NCBI GenBank assembly: GCA_039583875.1
Contig: CM077162.1
Coordinates: 165,807,220-165,871,219 of the forward strand
Length of the DNA: 64,000 nucleotides
From: Platanthera guangdongensis
Taxonomy: Eukaryota; Streptophyta; Magnoliopsida; Asparagales; Orchidaceae
Direction of reading: 5' to 3'
The notes beneath the pieces are model-generated. The model ran no database searches and had not been told where the DNA came from. It saw only the letters and a program-made list of their open reading frames with translations. The position numbers and the translations under genes are program-made. Shown one piece after another: positions 58,273-64,000 of this stretch (position 1 is its first letter; every line of letters begins with the position of its first letter).

Positions 58273-58797
58273 TCAGCTCGTAGGGCCGGTGGGACTGGAA
58301 ACGGGAAGGAGAGGGGCTGCTGTCCTGGCAGCAGGCCGGTGGGTTTCAGATGCGGTTTTAGAGGGGATTTAGTGGCTGGATGGGGAAGGAGGAGGTGGAA
58401 AATGATGGAGGGGGTTAGGGTTTACCTTGTGGATGAAGTTCCACCACTAGGAGTCGGCACCTAGGGCTCCACGGCGTCGGCACCATGGCTTGATCGCGGA
58501 GTTCCGGGAATGACTTCCTCCAAAACCAACAATGCCTCTCCAAGACTCAAACACTCCTATTTAGAATATTCTAAACATTAGGTCAACCCGGGATTGACGG
58601 CTATGATTGGCCGACGCATCCACGTGCTAAATAAATGGAAAAAAGAACTGAAAATAACAAAGTTATATATCAAAAAGATTCGCGGCGCGCATCCGGACGC
58701 ATCCGTGGGATCGGATCATCCCTCCGATCAAGTCTTCCAGCCAGAATAGACAAAAGTGGGCCCCGCCTTGTCATGTGCCGCCGAGGGTCCCCCATCA
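58273..58797 (-). repeat. H 3' LTR piece
   Basis: The minus strand begins TGATGGGGGACC directly after the purine tract AGTTGGGGGGAGT. No second LTR is present for comparison, so the far end is unknown. The first bases at 58273-58284 copy integrase sequence (see findings). Confidence 0.55.
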
Positions 58798-58810
58798 ACT
58801 CCCCCCAACT
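58798..58810 (-). other. H polypurine tract
   Basis: The minus strand reads AGTTGGGGGGAGT just before a TG LTR start. Confidence 0.7.
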
Positions 58811-58819
58811 GAAAAGAAT

Positions 58820-60690
58820 TCATCTCTGATGAATGGAGATGATCATACTGTCGTCAAAGCCCCGGGGTGAGTCGATCCAACTCAGTTGGTAGAATCCACG
58901 TGTTATCAGAGGCGGAGCGGCCTCTCCAACGAACCAGGTAGCAGCTGAAAGTCCAGTGGTGGTAGGGACGTACTCATAGGCGACGATATCTGTAATACTC
59001 TCAGTATACTGCCCTCGTGAAGTGGAACCCAGAGCGATCCGGGGTGCGGACGGTATCACCATAGGTGAAGGACTCCCAGGGGTGCGTACAGCAGGGGGCA
59101 AGACAAGTGGTAGAGGTGAGAAGGAGGAAGTTGTTGCTGGTGATAAGGTGGGGTGGTGGTGATCATCCCGACTCGGGTCCGAATATTCACGAGGTTCGTA
59201 ATACGGAGTCAAGTCCTCAACGTTGAACACCTGATGGATGCCTATACTCGCGGGAAAATTCAGCTCGTAGGAAATTGTCCCGATCCGCTTAATGATCGAG
59301 TAGGGACCCAGTCGTTTAGCGCTTAATTTCTTGGCAGGCCCCGGTGGGAGCCTCTTCACCCGGATTCAGACCATTACCTGCTCGACTTCGTTGAAAACAT
59401 GTTCCCGCCTGTTTAAGTCTGCATGGGTCTTATAGTTTTCATTACTTGAGATAATTTGTCGACGGACTTACTCATGTAAATCATGCAAATGACGTGCAAA
59501 TCACTCGGCGGACTCACTTGGACGGGACTCTAATGGACAAGGAATGAGGTCGATGGGCTTCTTGGGTTCATACTCTAATACTATGTGAAATGGGGTCAAC
59601 CCGGTGGACCTATTGACCGAACTATTGTATGCAAACTCCGCGATGGGAAGGACGGAGTCCCAACTCGCCACATGCTCGCCAACAAGACATCTAAGCAAAT
59701 TCCCTAGACTGTAGTTCATAACCTCAGTCTGTCCGTCAGTCTGAGGGTGATATGTAGATGAAAACTTCAAGGTAGTGCCCATTTTGTACCATAGGTTCTT
59801 CCAAAAGTAACTCACGAACCTAACATCCCTGTCGGAGACTATGGACTTCGATAGACCATGTAACCTAAAGACGTCCCGAATGAAAATGGATGCAACGTGT
59901 GATGCATCAACAGTCCTAGAGCAGGCTATGAAGTGTGACATCTTGGAAAAATGATCAATGACAACAAAGATGGAGTCGTGTTTCCGAACCGTGCGTGGCA
60001 ATCCAAGTACAAAGTTCATACTAATATCCTCCCAGGGCCTAAGTGGGACTGGTAAGGGTGTATATAATCCTGTGTTTTGTTTAGTTCCCTTCGCAGTCTG
60101 ACATGTACGACAATGCCGGACAACTCTGGCCACATCCCTCTTCAGGCCCGGCCAATAAAATCTATCCTCGACGATAGCTATGGACTTATCCCTGCCAAAA
60201 TGCTCGGCGGATCCGCCCGCATGAAGCTCCCAAATGAGATAGTCACTGTATGATGTGTTGGGGATGCATATGTGGGAGCCCCGATAAAGGTAACCTTCCC
60301 AAATCTGGAAGCCGTGACAGGCTCAGGTGGGTCTCGGGATAAAGCTGCGTATATCTCAGCGAAGTCCGGACAACCTGAGTAAGCAGCAATAAATTGCTCA
60401 AGTCCGTCCACGTGGGCTCTCAGGGTCTGCAGAAGGGTGGCCCGCCGACTCAACGCATCAGCGGGTTTGTTCTCAACACCAGCGTGATGTTTGAGAATAT
60501 AGTAGAAATCCTGGAGATACTCAACCCATTTCGCATGCTGATGCCCCAACTTCTTCTGGGAATCTAAGTACCTAAGCGCCTGGTGGTCCGAATAGAGAAC
60601 GAACTCCCGGGGAAGGAGGTAGTGTCTCCAGTATCGTGATGACTGGACGATCGCATAAACCTCCCAGCCAACCCCACTATAGTGGGATAA
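58820..60690 (-). pseudogene. pol: H pol remnant: RNase H end and integrase
   Basis: The RNase H C-part (60690-60340) has YSDHQALRYL and WVEYLQDF ahead of HHAGVENKPADALSRR. A frameshift near 60300 follows. The integrase zinc region has ELHAGG, HFGRDKS and CRTCQTAKG. The core has MNFVLGLP, VSDRDVRF and YHPQTDGQTEVMN, down to a TGA at about 59498-59500. The C-terminal part (59359-58820) has RLGPYSIIKRIG and HQVFNVEDLTPYYEP. The motifs are of Reina/Galadriel chromovirus type. A chromodomain is not clearly visible, and stops lie between the integrase segments. Confidence 0.82.
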
Positions 60691-61305
60691 AGGCTTGAGT
60701 TTCGTTGTAATTAGTGGATTAATTCTATTCGTTGAGTTTGTGTTCGATGATTTTTAACTATTAGGGCGAGGGCGGAGTATTTTAAATTTATCTTAGAGTT
60801 TAAAATGGAATGACATTTTTGTTATTAAAGTGAAATCACAAATGCATCTCAAAAGGCGGCGTCGATTGGACCCCATAAGCAGTTTTTGTAACTTTTTCCG
60901 GTTCGCCACTCTGTTAAAGCCCGCAAACCCCCCTCTTATCGCGATTTATTTTCCTTTTCTCCTGATTGATCCCAAACCCGTGCGGAAACGAAACTGTCTT
61001 TCCTCCTCACCTCCCAGCCTTGAAGCGAAGCTTCTGCCACCCTCTACACCCTCAGTAGACATCTTCTCCCTCTTTGGAAGTCCACGACGAGCGGTACCGG
61101 TAGAGTTTCCTCACCGATCGTCGGAGGCTCCCAGAATTTCTGCGCATGTAAGTTGAAATTTCGCTATCGTTTTAGTTTTTTCGATCTTGATAGAGGATGT
61201 AAATCCCTCTCACCCCTCAGATTGGAGTGATTTTTCCCTCCAGGTTCCTCAACCCAAGCCAAGTTTAAACTGATCCCGCTCAATTCTTCTCCACAGTAGG
61301 GCTAC
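60691..61305 (+). other. Unassigned 615 bp, possibly host sequence or a gene start
   Basis: No retrotransposon motif is seen. It is AT-rich up to about 60830, then a frame of about 108 codons opens at ATG 60842 (MHLKRRRRLD), Ser/Pro-rich, running to 61156 with a donor-like ATGTAAGTTG at about 61146. This could be a first exon or a 5' UTR of a host gene interrupted by C2, but nothing in the peptide is recognisable. The last five bases (CTACT) are the candidate C2 target duplication. Confidence 0.25.
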
Positions 61306-63261
61306 TTGAAAGTGCAGGTTAGATCTGAAATACTCTAGAGGGGGGGGGAGGTGAATAGAGTATTGTGCTTACTTCAAACTTTTTACAACTTTTGTTGTAA
61401 GCCTAGGTGAACAAGTCAGCAAATAAAATAAAATAAGCACAGCAACCTATTAATCACAGAACAACACAGCCAAAACAAAAATAAGAGCAACCAGACGACA
61501 CAAGAATTTTATAGTGGTTCCCCAACCTGGGTACATCCACTCTTCTACCACCCTGGTAGGAATCCACTCAGGTTTTTGATCAGGTGTCTGACACCAATGA
61601 GCTTTTATTCAGGTGCTCAAAAACCAATACCTCAAGTCTTTTGGAAGGAGACTTGCAACCAGAATAATTTTGAAGGGATTTAAAACCCTGTACAAGAATT
61701 GGAAAGAAGGGTGATGAGGTCTTCTCTTTCTCAATAACAACTGAGAAGACTTGTGGATTGATGTTAGCAGCTTTTGCTCCCCCTGAGATCTTGAATGTAT
61801 CAGGAATGCTGGAGCACTGCTTCTATGTGATAGGTCTTCAAAGACCTAGAATGCCTGGACCAGAAATTGTTTCAGGAACTCCTTTGACAGATTGAGATTT
61901 GTTGTCCTTTGAAGTAGTCCTGAGAATTGAAGGGAGAAGACTCTTGATAGAATTTGATTGTTCTTCTTCTTCTTCTTGATGAAGTTGTTCTCTGGTCAAG
62001 GCTGATTGCAGTAGAACTTTTGATTTGAGTATGATTGTTCTTCTGTGCAATCTAAGTGTCTGTCTGATTGTGTGTATTGCTCTCTGTACTAGTCGTTCTT
62101 TCTTGTTCTTTTTCTGACTGCACTTTTTTGATGATCTCATACTGACTGAAAAGATCATTTGAAAATTTGAATGTTGAGCAGTAATTGCAGTTGGCCTTGG
62201 AAGGAAGCGACAATCAATAATTTCCTCAACTGTCACATGGAAAAATGGCATGTAATAATCCATAGTCAATGCGCGTTCTAACGGTAACATTCCGAGAAGA
62301 TCTGGCATTAATAACTCCGGAATCATCGCCAAGAAACAGGACAGGAAACTGAAGAAGAACTAGTCTGGAATCGTCGAACGAAGAACACAATTCATCGATC
62401 TGAGTTTGAGTTCGTCGAGCTGAGCTTGAGTTCATCGAGCTGAGCTTGAGAGAGTTCGTCGACCATACAATCTTCATTCGCCGAACAGACACCAAAATTC
62501 GTTGAGCTGATGACTATTACTGTCAGACAGTATTCGTCGAACTAAGATCCAAATTCGTCGAGCTGAGAACAGTTCTGGACTTAGTCAAAATTCTGCAACT
62601 GCTGATATTCTGTATCGACATAAGTTGGTGTCGACTGATTGATCTTGGTGTCGACTCAAATCTTCTGGTGTCGACATGAGCTAGTGTTGACTGAAGTACT
62701 AGTGTCGACACAAATCCTCTAGTGTCGACACAAATTGTCTGGTGTCGACACATGCCCTAAGTGTCGACACAAATACTCTGAGTTCAGAATTCATCAAGTA
62801 TAGTACAACATTTGTCGACCTGAGAAGTTGACTTCGTCGACCTGAGAAGTTGAGAACTTGAGGTCCAAGTTTGTCGAGCTCAGAATCTAATTCGTCGACC
62901 AAAGCTTGAAGCCGCACTTAGAAAAATTCTGTAGTTGTCCTGACTTTGGCTTAAAGTAGAAACTCAATCTTCATCGAATAAAGAACTAAGATTGTCGAGC
63001 TCAGCACACAGAATTGTCTCACAATCGTCGAGCGCAGAACACCTTTCGTCGAGCCGAGTTCGACGAACGTCGAACTCACTTTACTTAGTCTTGAAATCCT
63101 CTAAGTCTGGAGTTTCTGAAGGTCTTGTTGATAGCCGGTCACTCTGAAGTTGACACTAATGACTTTATCTAAACTCTAGGACATAAACTTGACCCTGACT
63201 ATACATGATGGGTCACATCCTAAGTCAGTGAACCTAGCCCAAATCAACTAGGGATCCAACA
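61306..63261 (-). repeat. C2 3' LTR (1,956 bp)
   Basis: On the plus strand TGAAAGTGCAGG to GGGATCCAACA, bounded by a polypurine tract. A G tract lies at about 61338. From 62372 to 63075 it has a mixed array of TTCGTCGAGCTGAG-type motifs and GTGTCGACAC-type palindromes, combining the signatures of families B and A. Confidence 0.9.
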
Positions 63262-63276
63262 ATCTCCCCATATTTG
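63262..63276 (-). other. C2 polypurine tract
   Basis: The minus strand reads AAATATGGGGAGAT before TGTTGGATCC. It is less pure than in A and B. From here to 63456 is AT-rich and non-coding, with a short (AT)n run near 63371-63385. Confidence 0.75.
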
Positions 63277-63456
63277 GGTGAGGTTACAAACAGAGACTCA
63301 AAATAGAAACAGACAGGAAAACAAAGCAAGAAAAGAGATATATCTGGCAGAGAATTACCAACACATGCAGCATATATATATATATACACAACTTTATTTA
63401 AACAGATAGCATAGTTTGAAAAACAAAAACAAACAGAAATTGAAACAACAAGAAGA

Positions 63457-64000
63457 TTACTTCTTTGGATTCTTCTGCTTGGACCTGTCTTCTGCTGTCT
63501 ACTCTCCTGGCTTTTTAAAGATGATTTCTCTCATTGGATTTGAAGCCTGAGCCATTGTCATAGTCATATCAGCTGCCCCAATAATATTCAATGATGTAGC
63601 TCTGAAGACAACTGCTTTAGGATGAAGTTTCATATAGTCATCAACATTAAACAATTTATTGCCTTTGTCAAACCTTTTCAGCTATTCTTTTCTGTACTTT
63701 GATAATGTTGCTAAGCCTGATGTATCTTTTCCTTCAGCCTTGGCTTTATTAATCAAGGATAGTCCAATTAGTTCCTAGAATCTGACCATTTTTGCAGAAT
63801 TTGCAGTTTCAGGATCTTCAAAAGGAACTGGATGAGAGTATGGCCTTTTTGGACTTTCAGCTTTTTGAACTTCAGAAATTTGTTGCCTTTACTGCTGATG
63901 TTGTTGGTGCTGATTACCTGAGGAGGGGTACCTATGCTGGCTGCTTCTAGATGATCTCCCTGACTGTCTCTGATATGTATGCATGGGGGAAGATCTCTGG
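63457..64000 (-). pseudogene. C2 ORF3, C-terminal part (broken; continues past edge)
   Basis: The frame ends at TAA 63457-63459. It contains HPVPFEDPET, a YMKLHPKAVV segment, IIGAAD and NPMREI, each matching the order of segments in B ORF3 (PVPFEDLENN, YMELHPAAVV, LGAAD, NPNREI). At least three in-frame TAG codons are present. This shows that the ORF3 C-terminus is shared by families B and C. Confidence 0.72.

Larger units (their letters stand above)
58273..60690 (-). mobile_element. Gypsy remnant H: part of RNase H, integrase, 3' LTR piece
   Basis: Minus-strand Ty3/gypsy fragment lacking gag, protease and RT. The polypurine tract at 58798-58810 separates the integrase end from an LTR piece (58273-58797). 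It is cut on both sides, by the G LTR 3 junction on the left and by unrelated sequence at about 60690. Confidence 0.8.
61306..64000 (-). mobile_element. Copia element C2 (family C), 3' part; continues past right edge
   Basis: Minus-strand element with its 3' LTR on the left and the end of ORF3 on the right. Its LTR is the complete counterpart of the C1 LTR. Pol and gag would lie beyond 64000. Confidence 0.88.

Noticed and set aside
5411..63261. C1 and C2 as the two LTRs of one large element
   Set aside because: C1 has the primer site and gag on its left and C2 has the polypurine tract and ORF3 on its right, so each internal region points outward, away from the other LTR.

Overview
The window looks like a block of gene-poor flowering-plant (angiosperm) heterochromatin. 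Almost every base can be assigned to an LTR retrotransposon, and no intact host gene is visible. Two superfamilies are present. The first is Ty1/copia elements of Sirevirus (SIRE/Maximus) type, all on the minus strand. They have a large Gag with coiled coil and zinc knuckles, a pol ordered PR-INT-RT-RH, an initiator-Met tRNA primer site, a C/G tract near the U5 end of the LTR, and a third ORF after pol. The second is Ty3/gypsy elements, mostly chromoviruses. Species cannot be told from the sequence.

Layout: 1-5211 is copia family A copy 1 (A1), running off the left edge. It sits inside the gag start of a family C remnant (C1, 5212-7080). The C1 LTR is cut at 7080 by a gypsy LTR (D, 7081-9393). 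From 9396 to 34172 lies a second family A element (A2). Its gag is split by a full-length family B element (18281-30287) with a clear 5-bp target duplication, GGTTA. The upstream (5') LTR of A2 is cut at 34172 by a 355-bp piece that looks like the start of another LTR (34173-34527). Into this piece a Tekay/Del-like gypsy family (G) was inserted; it is now LTR-internal-LTR-internal-LTR (34528-58272) with LTRs of about 5.27 kb. Then come a minus-strand gypsy remnant (H, 58273-60690), about 615 bp of unassigned, possibly host-gene-like sequence (60691-61305), and the 3' end of a second family C element (C2, 61306 to the right edge).

How the parts work: in each copia element a minus-strand LTR promoter would drive one RNA encoding Gag, then PR-INT-RT-RNaseH, then a long third ORF (ORF3). 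ORF3 is homologous between A2 and B and between B and C2, and resembles the plant-specific 'putative plant transposon protein' family. Nearly all pol and ORF3 frames carry nonsense or frameshift mutations, so these copies look dead. The A1 gag and the first G gag are the longest intact frames.

Most notable observations: (1) dense family-specific arrays of TCGA-centred palindromes upstream of the TATA boxes in the copia LTRs, repeated again between pol and ORF3, and in family B inside the gag reading frame; (2) the same core motif in the unrelated gypsy LTR D; (3) a 118-nt putative intron between gag and protease in both G copies that joins the two frames exactly; (4) a duplicated two-hairpin module in the G LTR whose stems differ in sequence but keep pairing; (5) a W-box-like TTGAC cluster in the G LTR.
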